DNA from: Priapulus caudatus
Taxonomy: Eukaryota; Priapulida; Priapulimorpha; Priapulimorphida; Priapulidae
Assembly (NCBI RefSeq): GCF_000485595.1
Contig: NW_014577614.1
Location: 66,222-110,465, forward strand
DNA length: 44,244 bases
Reading direction: 5' to 3'
Position 1 is the stretch's first letter. Every line of letters begins with the position of its first letter. A model generated the notes under the pieces. That model was given only the letters and a program-made list of their open reading frames with translations. It was not told where the DNA came from and did no database searches. A program made the translations under genes and the position numbers. Below are positions 21,677-33,070 of this stretch, in pieces.

Positions 21677-22345
21677 GATACAATAATGTAACCCAAACCC
21701 AAGAGGATAGGTTACAAAGTTCTCGCTTCTTTTCTGCTGGAGAATGCCCGAGTTAAATCACTCGGCCGGGTTTGCTGGGCGTTTTCAGAGACTACGAAAG
21801 ATTCCAAACTGGGTTTTATTACTAACACGAACTTCCTCGCGAATTCGGAAACTTATATGTATTCGCAAATATCTGTTTAAACTAAGGATAACTGATTACA
21901 AAAAATTCGAGTTGACGGCGGCGAATATCCTGGAGCGCCATTTCTGTTGACCTGTGCGTACTTCGGGTCGTGAAGAGCGGATTTCACCTGACAATCGGGA
22001 GGGCGCTAGGCGTATTGCCATCGCTATTGCGCATTTGGGAAATGCAATACCGTCAACAGTCAACAGAAATGGCGCTCAGGATAGTTCGCGCTCGTCACTT
22101 CGATTTTTTTAAAGCGTTATATTAGTATACAGAGTATTGCGGATACATTAGTAAGCTCCGATCCGCGGGCAGAGAAAAGAAAAGGTTCACGCTGTTTAGA
22201 ATAAACCAGTTTGGAAGTTCTATGTCTCTTGAAAACGCACAGCAAACCGGCCCGAGGTGCATTTCACTCGAGGATTCCTGCGCAGAAAAGGATAGCCGAG
22301 ACCTTTGACCTAACCTATCCTCTTGGGTTTGGCTCTTAGATTATT
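21677..22345. mobile_element. fold-back element with ~300-bp inverted arms
   Basis: The left end TAACCCAAACCCAAGAGGAT pairs with ATCCTCTTGGGTTTGG at 22317-22332. Pairing continues inwards: CGGGTTTGCTGGGCGTTTTC with GAAAACGCACAGCAAACCGG, TTCCAAACTGGGTTTTATT with AATAAACCAGTTTGGAA, and GGAGCGCCATTTCTGTTGAC with GTCAACAGAAATGGCGCTC. The loop is about 105 bp. No coding capacity. The same terminal sequence recurs as a bare palindrome at 24396. Confidence 0.8.
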
Positions 22346-22524
22346 GTTATTATGGCCTACGGGTACGGTAGCCGATACTCTTAATGTCGCGAGGGGCCTA
22401 CGGGTACGGGAGGTCATTTCGCCTTTCTACTTAACGAGACAAGATGGCCGGCGGTGGCGGAGTTTATCGAATAAGCCTTGCGGAAATAAAATCACGATTT
22501 ACAGAGTTATTAGATGCAGCTAGA

Positions 22525-22612
22525 AACGCCTAAACCCTAACCCTAAACTGAACCCTAACCATAAACCCCTAAACCTAACATTAACCCTATCACTACTAAT
22601 ATATTCCTAAAC
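22525..22612. repeat. interstitial telomere-like repeats (CCCTAA)n, degenerate
   Basis: Run of TAAACCCTAACCCTAAAC, GAACCCTAACC, CCTAAACCTAA and similar units on the C-strand. It is an interstitial block within transposon-rich DNA, not a chromosome end. A G-strand counterpart lies at 23429-23463. Confidence 0.75.
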
Positions 22613-22699
22613 CACTAACGCCAAAATAAGGGGCTTCCAACGACCGACGGCTACCATACCCGTAGCCACTGGTATATATATTGTGGGTCAAATTGTAAT

Positions 22700-23845
22700 C
22701 TGCATAACACGCAAGTTACACGCACGCCCGCATGTGCACAAAACAACATGAAATACGAGAGCAGGTAGGAAAAGCGTCGCTGAAATCGGCGCGAAATGGC
22801 TCACGCTCGACGCTCAGACTCTCAAAGCCTTCATATTTCACACGTACAGAACGAAAAACACATCCAAACAGTTCCCATATTGCCTATGCTATTGTGTATA
22901 ATAGATTCCTTGGTTCGAATTATAACTCTCGGCATTTGTTCTTTACCTACTCCCGCAGAGACATATATGTTGAATCTGCAGGAATGTTCTCTCCGTTGAA
23001 CATGGTAAAGAGGGACGTAATTCATCGAAAATCCCTAACGGCAGTCCCTTTCGATCAATCGCTGTAGTGCTGTGTGCGTTGAGTCATTCCCGCGGCGCAT
23101 TGTTTGGGTGCCGCCGCCTGCCCGCCGCCTGATTGCGGGCCTCGAACATGGAGATCGATGAGAGCCGGCAGCAGATCATCGCGGCATGCCAATGCGCCCA
23201 TCTAGCTCAACGCTATAAACGAGACATCTCGGTCCTCTTTTACATTCTTCACGGAGAGAACATTTCGCAGGATTTCACGAGAGTATCTCTGGCGGGAGAG
23301 TAGGTTAAGAAAACAAAGGCGCAGAGTCTATATTCGAACAGAAGTGAACATTTATGTACACATAGATGGGGGCAGCCCTGTAGACCGAAGGTCCGATAGA
23401 CCGAAGGTTCGATAGACCGAATATTGCAAAGGGTTAGGGTTAGAGTTAGGGTTAGGGTTAGGGCATATATATGGTTTATAGTGGCATCGGTGGATGTGCG
23501 GCATATTCACGTTCGAATACGGCATCACTGGATGTCCGGATGCGTAGCCTGGAGGCTAGGCGACCGATTCCGGACGTGTAACAACTGCGTATTCGAATAA
23601 ACCTTCGGTCTATCGGACCTTCGGTCTATAGGGCTGTAACCCAGTTACCAAGATGGGAGCTATTGGATGTGTTTTTGTTCTGTGATCGTGTGAAATGAAG
23701 CGAGCGTCGAGTGAATTTCGTGATCACGCTTTCCTACCTGTTCTCTTATTCATGTTGTTTGTGCACATGGCGGGCGTGCGGTGTACTTAATTGTGTGTTG
23801 CAGATGAGCATTTCACCGGCATTTACAGGTGATTATAGGAGAAAT
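22700..23845. mobile_element. second fold-back element with ~180-bp arms
   Basis: The left arm (22700-22885, with ACGCACGCCCGCATGTGCAC, AACAACATGAAATACGAGAG and AAACACATCCAA) pairs with the right arm (23640-23830, with TTGGATGTGTTTTTGTTCTG, CATGTTGTTTGTGCACATGG and CGGGCGTGCGGTGTACTTAA). Arms contain mismatches and small gaps. The loop carries a nested MITE and other sequence. Non-coding. Confidence 0.72.
23372..23637. mobile_element. MITE with AGACCGAAGGTCCGATAGACC terminal inverted repeats and a TTAGGG core
   Basis: The left terminus CAGCCCTGTAGACCGAAGGT... pairs with the right terminus ACCTTCGGTCTATAGGGCTG over about 45 bp. Inside, 23429-23463 is (TTAGGG)n. The element sits in the loop of the larger fold-back. 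I did not find a clear target-site duplication. Confidence 0.72.
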
Positions 23846-24395
23846 AGAGTAGAGAAACAATATGTTGTACATAGGATTTGGACGAAATTTACAGGAAACT
23901 GTCGGCAATAATACTAGGTGAAAGAGAGTATAGAAACATTAAGAATTTGGTAGTAAATAGATTTCGTATTTATTTAGCATTATATTTTATTGAAATGCTT
24001 CAAGTGCCTGTGGTCTAGCCATTCGCTCTGCCACAGGCCGTGACTGTGCACTAACTCGTAGAAAGATATAGAATCTAAGAATGCACTGCCACTAAATAAA
24101 AGATGTGCAGATGAATCAAGTACTTTATCTTTCTGTTAGCTTGTGAACAGTGGCGTGCGTGCAGTGAGATTGTGTGTTGCAGAGCCAGAGGAGCATTTGA
24201 ACGGCATTTACGGATTGCACCGACTTTACCAGTGTGATTGAAAATACAATTCGTGTTTATTCAATATCATGTTAAAAAACAGCAAAAGTGCCGTAATTGG
24301 TTATAGCTGTATACAGCTTCCTTAGCGGTGTTACTGCTAGTCACAATACTAAATAGCTGGCAGGTTAGGACAATTTTTACTATATTACCATATGT

Positions 24396-24470
24396 CTAGA
24401 TACAATAATGTAACCCAAACACAGGATAGGTACCTATCCTGTGTTTGGGTTACATTATTTTATCTACCGT
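24396..24470. repeat. near-perfect palindrome from the ends of the 21677 fold-back family
   Basis: TAGATACAATAATGTAACCC and the following AAACACAGGATAGG are mirrored with no loop, centred on GGTACC at 24431 (then CCTATCCTGTGTTTGGGTTA and CATTATTTTATCTA). The left half equals the left end of the element at 21677, so this looks like a copy whose interior was deleted, leaving the two ends abutted. Confidence 0.8.
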
Positions 24471-24479
24471 ATATCTAGT

Positions 24480-24899
24480 CCGCAAATGCAGACGTTATAA
24501 CTCCGCTTTGCTAATCTGAGGGTGCGGGTTTATCTTCATAAAATACCAGATTTTCACCGCTCATTATCTCAGCGTAGGGGCATCGTAGGGACATGCGGTA
24601 TGTTTTATATGAACAAGGTAGGACAGCTGATCAATAATGCTACAATAATTCAAAGAATCGTCAAAATAAAACGGGGAAAGTTTATTAATTCGACTAATAC
24701 TGCAACATGGTTTCAGCATTTTACCGTTGTACGCTCTCCTTCTTTATATGCTCTTGATTATATTTTAATATTGTATCTTCAGATACTGAAGCAGCACGTA
24801 CCGGTACTCTACATAATTATGTACAATGCTCTTTCTTACAAACATGCTAAGCTATGGAATTATCATGTTCACTGTTATATTTCAGCTGAGCGTGCAGGC
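24480..24899. promoter_or_regulatory. 5' flank of MOCOS with a possible 5'-UTR intron acceptor
   Basis: No TATA box stands out. A pyrimidine-rich acceptor (TATATTTCAG) ends at 24885, only 14 bp before the chosen start codon, which implies a non-coding first exon further upstream. The frame is also open upstream in phase back to 24522, so an N-terminal extension cannot be excluded. Confidence 0.35.
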
Positions 24900-27347
24900 A
24901 TGGAACAACTAGCAGGCACTGTCAATATGTTGCGGCACCACAGTGACAGCTTGCAAGCGCTGCGAGTTCTTGAATTTGGACGATTGCAAAAAGGTACACA
25001 GAATATTGGTACGGCTAAACGTCAATTACTATTTATATATATATGTATACACCCATATATGGAACTATGAATGTGGTTGGGGTGGGGAGTGCAAATAATC
25101 GACAGAGTGTGGCTGCACCCCTGACATATTCTAAACTGAATAACGGCCGTGATATACAGCCATATAGGCCTACATGCTATGAGGGGGAGTCAAATAATAT
25201 AATAACACATGTGTTTGAGTAATTATATGCTTAGTGTCTTACATTGTGTACACAGCCAACCTAATAAACTATATGCCACCTTCACATTCCACATGAGCCA
25301 CATTTCATGCAGAAATGGAAGGGCTTTCATGGTAGAGTAAAACAGATGGGTAAAAAATGTGTTGACTTATTTTATTTATGTGATAACCTCACATGTGTAC
25401 ACAAATTGAAGAGATTTTGGCAATTTTTTTTGTGGCCAACAACGTATATCACATCCCCTAAAATCTGAGCAGGTGGCATGAGGGCGGAAAGTTATTGCGT
25501 GAAAGTATATATAAGTTAATCATATTTCACCCATATTTAACAAAAAATATTTCACTGTAATCTTAAAGCCACATCTCTTCTCCATTCTGTCTCTTCTTCA
25601 CTCTTCTGACGCTCTGTTTCTTGGTGGTCAACAAGTAATATAGTTTATTAGGGAGGCTGCATGGGTGATGTAACTTGATCTCTACCCAATTATATAAAAT
25701 ACCTGTACAAACCCGGGCCCTCATTGATCAGTGAAAAGTAATATTGCTTACTATGGCAGCTTTGAACAAGGGTTACCTGTACTTCATGTTTGAGTAAACA
25801 ATTGACCATAAAACCACTACCCATCAAACTTAATGTCAGTCAGCATGAATTGCATAATTATTATTGCAGCTTTACATTCTATAGAATCTATAGTATAGAT
25901 GTTCATTTATGAGTCAAAGTATAGAACATTGCATGTGAAATAGATGGTAATTGGCTTTTTATTTTGTTAGATAATTAATAGCATACGTTATTAATATTAT
26001 ATAGTCTTAAGTTCAACTAATACAAAGAATCAATACGATCAATTGACTGAAATATTCTTTAAACGTTTTATTCACAGGCATATATCTTGATCATGCAGCA
26101 GCAGCCCTGTACACAAAAAGTCAGATCAATGCTACACATATGGACTTGCTCTCCAATCATTATGGCAATCCACACAGTAGACACTCGAGTAGTCAATTGG
26201 CCACAGAGATGATTGAAAGAACACGACTCAGGTTTGACTTTCTGTTCATATCATAATAATCTCAGCAGTACATATACCACTCCTTTCCCTTCATGTTTAC
26301 TTTCAGTCTATTCCTCCTCAATTCTAGCATCTCTTAATTTTCTACTATATTTCCTCTGCCCCCTGTTTACTGTTCTCATCTACACCATTGTGTCTTATCC
26401 TCCTGTAATCTATCCCCCTTTCTCTTTCTCTATCTCTCTCTATATATATCTCTATATATCCATCTATTTGTCTGTCCGTCCGCCCGCCCATCTGTTCGCC
26501 CATCCGTCTGTCCATCCGTCAAGTCATTCATCTTTCTCCTCTCCTTCTCTCCTGTCACCCTCTTTCACTCTCCCTGGTGGCGAAATAATAATATTTCTAA
26601 TACAAACACCTACCTTTCAGAGTACTGAAGTTTTTCTGCACGTCAAGCGACGACTACTCCGTCGTATTCACCGCCGGGTGCACAGCCGCGCTGAAGCTTG
26701 TCGCCGATTCGTTCCGGTGGACAGATGGCACCACCGGTCGAGCGCCGGGTGTTTTCTGCTACCTGAACGACTCGCACACGTCAGTGCTGGGCATGAGAGA
26801 GGTTGCCGCGCAACGCGGCGCGTCGGTCAACTGCGTGTCCATCTCCGATGTCGAACGCCTGACAGCTGATCTGCAATGGCGCGACGGCGTTTCAACGCTC
26901 CGCCACCAGCGCGCATGCAAGTCTCTGTTCGCCATGCCCGCCCAGTGCAACTTTTCAGGCAGGAAGTATCCACTTAGTTGGGTGGCTGCGGTGCATGGTG
27001 GTGCCCTCGATGATCGTCGGCCCATGCAGCAAAGCGAAAACGAAACTCAGGAGACGACCGCCCCGCCCGTTGCCGGCAGCAATACGTACGTAGATGGCAC
27101 CGCGTGGTACGTCTTGCTGGACGCCTCGGCGCTCGTAGGTACAGCTCCGCTCGATCTTGGAGAACACCGGCCGGATTATGTTGCTGTCTCGTTCTACAAG
27201 ATGTTTGGGTATCCGACGGGTGTCGGAGCTCTGCTGGTGAGGAACGACAGCCAGGGGGCGCTGGCGAGGACATACTTCGGCGGCGGGACTGTTCAGGTAT
27301 CACTAGCCAGTGAGAGGTACCACACCTGCAGGCTAGGCATCAGTGAA

Positions 27348-27383
<36 letters not shown>

Positions 27384-28883
27384 AAATCAATCATGGTGGG
27401 TCAGGTGGTGCTGTCTGTATTCTGTATACCAGGTTTATGTAATGTGGTGACCTCTACGTCTGTTCTTGGTTTTGAGGTACATGTAATACGTTGGTTATCA
27501 GTGATATTCTACATAAAACCATAAAAGTTCATAATATTCCACTCGCAAGCCTGTAATTTTTGACCGGATTTAATGTGAGCTCTTATCAGTGTCATATGTA
27601 ATGCTCGGTGAACTATTTGATTGGTTGATTTATTGGTGTTGGCAGCTTAATCTCAAAGTATTTTATTTTGATTGACAGAGCTAGTCATGTCAGTGTTAGA
27701 TATCACGTGGAGTGATAGATATATCCTGTTTGATACACATATCACATGTCAGGTTTTTATATTACTTATTGTACCTCAAGCACAATATGTGAGAATAATA
27801 TCATTGATGTTAATATATTACTACTGTACCTTCTCTCTTGTAGGTTCGAAGATGGTACCATACCATTTCTAGAAATCGCAGCACTCAGACATGGGTTTGA
27901 TGTGCTAGAGGGTATGGCAGGTGGCATCCACCACATCTCATCATACGCGTTCTCACTCGCGAGGTACTACGAAGAAAACCCAGCCTCTCACTGATCAGTT
28001 AGTGAGTAGGATGGTCATGGATTGAAGATACACCCCACTCTCTCTCACAGATAGACAGACATGCAGACACGCATGCACACAAGCACGCACGCACCCACCC
28101 ACCCACACACACACAGACTGCTTTCTTGTCAAGTACTGAGCTCAAGCACTTTGGATTAAGATTGGATTCAGATTTGGATTGGCGTTGTCTAGGTTATATA
28201 CTGTATGTGGGCTGTGAAATCTTATTTACGAACGTGCCAACCCGGCTAGGCTTGACTCCAGATTCTATGCTGTGTGGCAGGTATGTGTACGAAAGACTGG
28301 ACGCTCTCTGCCACCACAATGGGGCACCAGTGGCCAGAATCTATTGCGACACACGATATGACAATGTGGCTACCCAGGGTGCGATTCTTGCCTTTAATAT
28401 CCTAAAGGAGACAGGAGAGTATGAGGGGTACGCAGAGGTGAGGTACATATGAGACAGTGTAGTTTCACAATATTGAATACTGTGATACCAATAGTATGTG
28501 GATTCCTTTAGTTGTACTCTATCACAAGGAATGAGTATGCATTTAATTAGTAATATAAAAAAAATTATTGTTTGAATTTCACAAAATTATTTTAATGATT
28601 AATATAATTGCATACAATGTGGGTTTTCTATTCAGAACCTTAACTCTATAACAATTATAATGTGAAGCATGAAATCGAGGTGACTGTCAATGATTTAGAT
28701 GGAAAGTTTCGTGTTGACATGCATGATCGTATACATTATCAGGTTGAAATGTTTTTATTCGTGCAGGTTGAAAAGATGGCCAGTCTGTACAACATTCAGT
28801 TGCGCACTGGCTGCTTTTGCAACCCCGGTGCATGCCAGCGCCACCTAGGTCTTACCAATGAGCAAGTAAAACAGCACTTTCAG
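24900..28883 (+). CDS. MOCOS: MOCOS exons 1-6: NifS-like aminotransferase (desulfurase) domain
   Basis: Residues 1-457. The largest exon (26621-27349, GC-rich) carries most of the PLP domain, including LLDASALVGTAPLDL and the Schiff-base lysine. Its donor, AG|GTGTGT, is the first repeat of a (GT)n tract; the residues before it (RYHTCRLGISER) continue into FEDGTIPFLEIAALRHGFD of the next exon as the family requires. The exon at 28767-28883 supplies TGCFCNPGACQRHLGL with the sulfur-carrying cysteine. Intron 1 (24994-26077) and the other introns of this half show no further gene. Confidence 0.95.
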
Positions 28884-31800
28884 GTAAAGCAGTTATTGTA
28901 TCCCCCGCGACGAAGTCGGCGGGGATACTATGGTTTCATGTCTCCCAAGCCGCCGCCGCCGCTCGGTCCACCGCAGAGAATTTCCCTACCGCTCTATAAC
29001 TCGACCCCTAATTGACCTAGCGTGACCAAACTTGGTGTACTTACACATCTTGGGGAGAAGGTGTGCAGAGTACCAAAACCAGGTCACTGCAACCTTTATT
29101 TGACCTTTACCTTGACCTTGATCATATTTCCTTTCGCTCTCTAACTNNNNNNNNNNAATTGACCTAGCGCGACCAAACTTCGTATACTTACACATCTTGG
29201 GGAGAAGGTGTGCAGAGTACCAAAACCAGGTCACTGCAACCTTTATTTGACCTTGACCATGACCTTGACCTTCATAATGTTTCCCTTCCGCTCTATAACT
29301 CGGCCCCTAATTGACCTAGCGCGACCAAACTTCGTATACTTACACATCTTGGGGAGAACACGTGGGATACATGTAGTTGGCGACAACTGCCCTTTCTAGT
29401 TTATATACAGGTCAATCACTTGCACTTGTACACACGATGTACTTGATGACTCGGCGGATTGACTCAGATGGTGTACTAGTACTACTAGGACATTGGTTGT
29501 TCTGTTTGTTGTTCTTGTACTGTTTCACACTGCACACATTTTTTTTTCACCAGAGGGCAATATTTTCAGCAAATCAAGTACTGGATCACACTATCTGCCT
29601 GTTAATCTTACTTCATCATATATGAATACCATTGTCATGATAAGGGTGACATCATCAATTTATTATCTTGATACCATAATATCATGCATGATCAATACAC
29701 AAGATCGATGCCATTTTATTCAGAAAGCCTCTGCATGTAATAATCCTACATGTATCTGCAGTTCTGTAGACATGACACACGATGTGTACTATCAACCTGT
29801 CTCACTGCACTATGGCACAAAATTATTACAATTTAATACAGCTGAATTAAACCCATCACTTCTACATTACAGTCTCTGTAGGTAATATATTCATACAGTG
29901 TAAAAAAGGCAAGATAAGCTGCCTCTAGCAAGTTAATTCATTTGCCAAAATATTCTGACTCATTTACATTTTTCTCTTCTTTTCTTTTCTTTTTCTTCTT
30001 TATTTGTCATATTGCATACATGTATTAGCATTACTGAATTAGGTGCAGACCATATACTGTAATGCTAAAATATATACGGTTTCACTAGCACTGTCAGGGG
30101 TTGTGTTTTTTTGGCACCATCATGGTTCACATTTCTTGCTGCAGGCAGGTCACATGTGTGGCGACAGCGTTGATGTGATTAGTGGCTGTCCGACTGGGGC
30201 AGTGCGCATTTCCTTCGGCTGGATGTCAACGCTGGAGGACGGGCAGCGATTCCTGGACATGGTGCGAACATGCTTCGTGGTCGCACACTCCACCGGCGAA
30301 ATGCACTGCGACAAAAGTGGCACCAATGTAGACAACCCATGTGTTTTGAGACCGGTGTCACCTTTCAGTGATAGCGCGGTGGTGGCAGACTGTCATGGCG
30401 TCATGTCGGCGAAGACGGCAGACACTTCACACATATCCGCACCAGACATGCAAGAGAATGAATCGCTGAGGCTCTCACGCATTTTCCTGTACCCTGTAAA
30501 ATCGTGTGGCTCACTGGAGGTATGTGGGTCATTTATCCCATTATTTAAAAAACCTGACCAACACAAATCTTTCGAATTGCTTCATGAGCAGCAAACAGTC
30601 CGATTGAGTATTGAGATATTTTCAACTTTTGCTTTACAGTCAGTTTGCCTCTATTCCAGTTTGTATAAACCGTTTATACGTTGGTAATCAGTCACACTGT
30701 GTCCACTTGACAGGCATGAATTTTACTGGGATTTTCTGAAGGAAATGGCCGACAGCCTTTGTTATTACGTTATGGCGAGCTTTCGGGTTGGTAGCTGCTT
30801 GGTGAGAAAACGGGGTTACCATGCATGCATATAATTTGTTTATAATGTACAAGATTTCCCCCGGTGAGCCAAAAACTCGCATGTGATCTGTAAGGTCATT
30901 ACCCAGCGCTTAGGTCTAGCATCGTGTCGTGTGTGTGCATGTGTGCGTGCGTGCGTGCGTGCGTTCGTGTGTGCGTGTTGTGTTAGCTCGTCCCTGGTTA
31001 CTCGTCTAGGTGCATGAGTGGAAGCTGAGTGAGCGAGGCCTACTCTACGACAGGCAGTGGATGGTCGTCACGGATGCTGGCATCGTTCTCACTCAGAAGC
31101 GCGAGTCTCGCCTATGTCTCATCAAGCCTCGCTTGGACTTGCTGGCTGGTGTCCTGTGGCTGACGTTCCCAGGTATATAGTCCACCAGTAATACATCCAG
31201 CAAGAGAATGGCTCTATTCCTCATATATACCTTGTTGAGCAGACTCTGAGGCACTTTAGATAGATTTATGCAAACTTGTTCGAGTAACAGCGGCAGTTCT
31301 GTCAATCAAATGCAAGTGTGTGCGCAAAATAGCAGCATTATTAAAACTTCAATGAGCTCTAGAAGTACTTTTCACAGAGTGTATTTAACACAGTGTCTTG
31401 TTGGATACGTTGTTAGGTAGGATGCAAGGAGGGTGCCCCCATGCACCTAGCTGTACAGGAATATGATTTGAGGTGTTGCAATGGTTATTGTAAAGTGGGC
31501 TGAATTAATATCGGCCATATCTAACAACAGATTGTATCATATTTCAGATACCAACCCACTAAGTGTCCCCTTAGCCATGGACCACGACAAGCAGGAGCAA
31601 GCCACATCCGCCGAGAGGTTCACAGGCACCGTATGTAGGGCTCGTGTGTGGGGACAGGACTGTGGTGCAGAAGCAGGGAGGTGGCTATCAGCGTGCCTGA
31701 ATCGACCCGGCTGTCGCCTAGTTGCCCATGACCCCGGCAGCAAACGAACACGTAAGATGGCTTAAGCCCTGAGTAGCAATGCAGTACAGTCATCACAGTT

Positions 31801-32665
31801 AAGTCTAGTTCACCTCAAGAGTTAAACCGCGAGGTTTCTTCAACTCTGGTGCAGCGCATATAACTGAACATGTCAAAGTTGGGTATTAGTAATGAATGCA
31901 GTAGCGAGAACAAGCTTGGTGCTCGTCATTTGCAGACGATGAGGGTCGGACTTCGTTGTCACTCGCTAACGAGGCCCAGTACCTCATCATCTCCGAGTCC
32001 AGCATCTCGCATCTCTTTGATTCCATCGCCATGACAGCGGACGATGCTCGTCCTGATCCCGATGACTTGATGGAGCGTTTCCGTGCAAACCTAGTTATCG
32101 CAGGCGGCACACCATTTGAGGAGGAGAGATGGGAAAGTGTGCAGATCGGCTGCCACAGCTTCCAGGTACTCACCAATTTTTATATTTCTTATTTTATTCA
32201 TTACTTGTTCTTAACGTTGGGATCAAATCACGCATGCCAGTGCATTGCAGATTTTTTATACCTGAAATCTGGAGATGTGAATTGTGATCTTACACAGAAA
32301 TAATTAATACCAAGAAGTAGGCCAGTATAGACATCTGCATGAGTTACAAACGGATAGTAAGATCTATAGATACCTGATCTGTACAGAACTTTCTGCCAGA
32401 TGCAGTAGTTTGGCAAGACAATATACTGACATTACGATGCTTTTCACAGAGTCTGGGCCACTGCACTCGCTGTGCAGTGATATGCACTAATCAGAGAACT
32501 GCAGAGTTTGGCCGACAGCTGCTGGTGACCCTGAGGTCACTTCGCGCAGGCAAGCTTAACTTTGGCATCTATGTAAGAGCCAGCTACAGCAGCAGTGACG
32601 CCACCAGTACATTGAGAGTGGGAGACCAGGTGTTACCGGCTTATAGGTTGGTGGTGGAGGCGTAA
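24900..32665 (+). CDS. MOCOS: molybdenum cofactor sulfurase (MOCOS), complete
   Basis: Transfers sulfur from cysteine to the molybdenum cofactor and so activates xanthine dehydrogenase and aldehyde oxidase in the cytosol. Exons: 24900-24993 (coding part), 26078-26231, 26621-27349, 27844-27963, 28281-28437, 28767-28883, 30145-30519, 31010-31172, 31548-31751, 31936-32165, 32450-32665. They join in one frame of 2559 nt, 852 residues plus TAA; the human protein is 888. The N-terminal half is a NifS-like PLP cysteine desulfurase (GIYLDHAAAALY, YGNPHSRHSS, DSHTSVLGMR, PLP lysine 276 in SFYKMFGYPTG, catalytic Cys434 in RTGCFCNPGAC). The C-terminal half is a MOSC pair (IFLYPVKSCGSLEVHEW, LYDRQWMVV, ANEAQYLIISESS, FRANLVIAGG, CTRCAVICTNQRT). 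The start codon was chosen because the residues that follow match the family N-terminus (LRVLEFGRLQKGIYLDHA). No lesion seen; introns carry repeats. Confidence 0.97.
27350..27381. repeat. (GT)n microsatellite forming a splice donor
   Basis: About 15 GT units immediately after the last coding base of MOCOS exon 3. The donor dinucleotide is the first unit of the repeat, so length changes leave the site intact while adding many competing GT dinucleotides downstream. Confidence 0.85.
28890..29360. repeat. ~150-bp tandem repeat in a MOCOS intron
   Basis: Starts with an inverted pair (TATCCCCCGCGACGAAGTCG / GGCGGGGATA at 28899-28930). Units follow containing CTATAACTCG, AATTGACCTAGCG, GACCAAACTTCG, ACACATCTTGGGGAGAA and repeated TGACCTTGACC. 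Unit starts at 29010, 29157 and 29309 give a period of about 150 bp. Non-coding dispersed repeat, family not recognised. A 10-N gap (29147-29156) lies between units. Confidence 0.8.
29147..29156. other. assembly gap (10 N)
   Basis: Run of N inside the 150-bp tandem repeat of a MOCOS intron, so the copy number there is uncertain. Confidence 0.99.
30145..32665 (+). CDS. MOCOS: MOCOS exons 7-11: linker and C-terminal MOSC domains
   Basis: Residues 458-852. Exon 30145-30519 completes the desulfurase part (AGHMCGDSVDVISGCPTGAV, RISFGWMSTLEDGQRFLDMV). It then holds a poorly conserved acidic linker and opens the MOSC N-terminal barrel (RIFLYPVKSCGSLE). The last four exons carry the MOSC domain that receives and presents the molybdenum cofactor; the final exon has GHCTRCAVICTNQRTAEFG, with the conserved cysteines, and ends shortly after GDQVLPAYR. 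Confidence 0.95.
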
Positions 32666-32880
32666 GTGTGCGTGAAGGGTTCTGGAGTGGGTGTATAGGT
32701 GCGTGGTGCAGTGGTTGTAAACGACAGCTAAATACGGTGTTATTAACTAACTGACTATATACTGCCATGCACAGGCCTTATATTATATTAGCAAAGGGGT
32801 TGTTAAATATAAATGTAGGATTAGGAAGAGGATGCGGGAATTGGGCTGAGAGAGAGAAAATTAAGGCCTATAAAAATTAA

Positions 32881-32911
<31 letters not shown>

Positions 32912-33070
32912 ACATGGCAGTATGTCAGGTATCTAGTTTTAATAATGAAAATAACCTGTTATATATATAGGCTGGGAATATTGTTATATTATTTTGTTTC
33001 TCTAATATAAATAATAACCTCTAAACATATGTTATCAAAGTACTGAAATAAAGTGTACTTTTTACAGCCA
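32666..33070 (+). other. 3' untranslated region of MOCOS
   Basis: AT-rich, non-coding, with a short (TA)n at about 32895. An AATAAA at 33047-33052 followed by a GT/T-rich stretch (GTGTACTTTTT) is the best polyadenylation site. Confidence 0.55.

Larger units (their letters stand above)
21290..24050. repeat. dispersed repeat modules in opposite orientation flanking the fold-back island
   Basis: The segment around ATCACCTGTAAATGCCGGTC (21551) and its neighbours TATTTCTCCTA and GTAAATAAACACGAAATG recur inverted at 23805-24020 (CCGGCATTTACAGGTGATTA, GGAGAAATAGAGTAGAGAAA). An earlier diverged copy lies at 21290-21420. Non-coding. The arrangement nests two fold-back elements inside a still larger inverted repeat. 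Confidence 0.6.

Noticed and set aside
26213-26869. 218-codon frame overlapping MOCOS exon 3 in another frame
   Set aside because: It starts in an intron with CT-rich low complexity and reads the exon out of frame; the real frame carries the conserved MOCOS residues.
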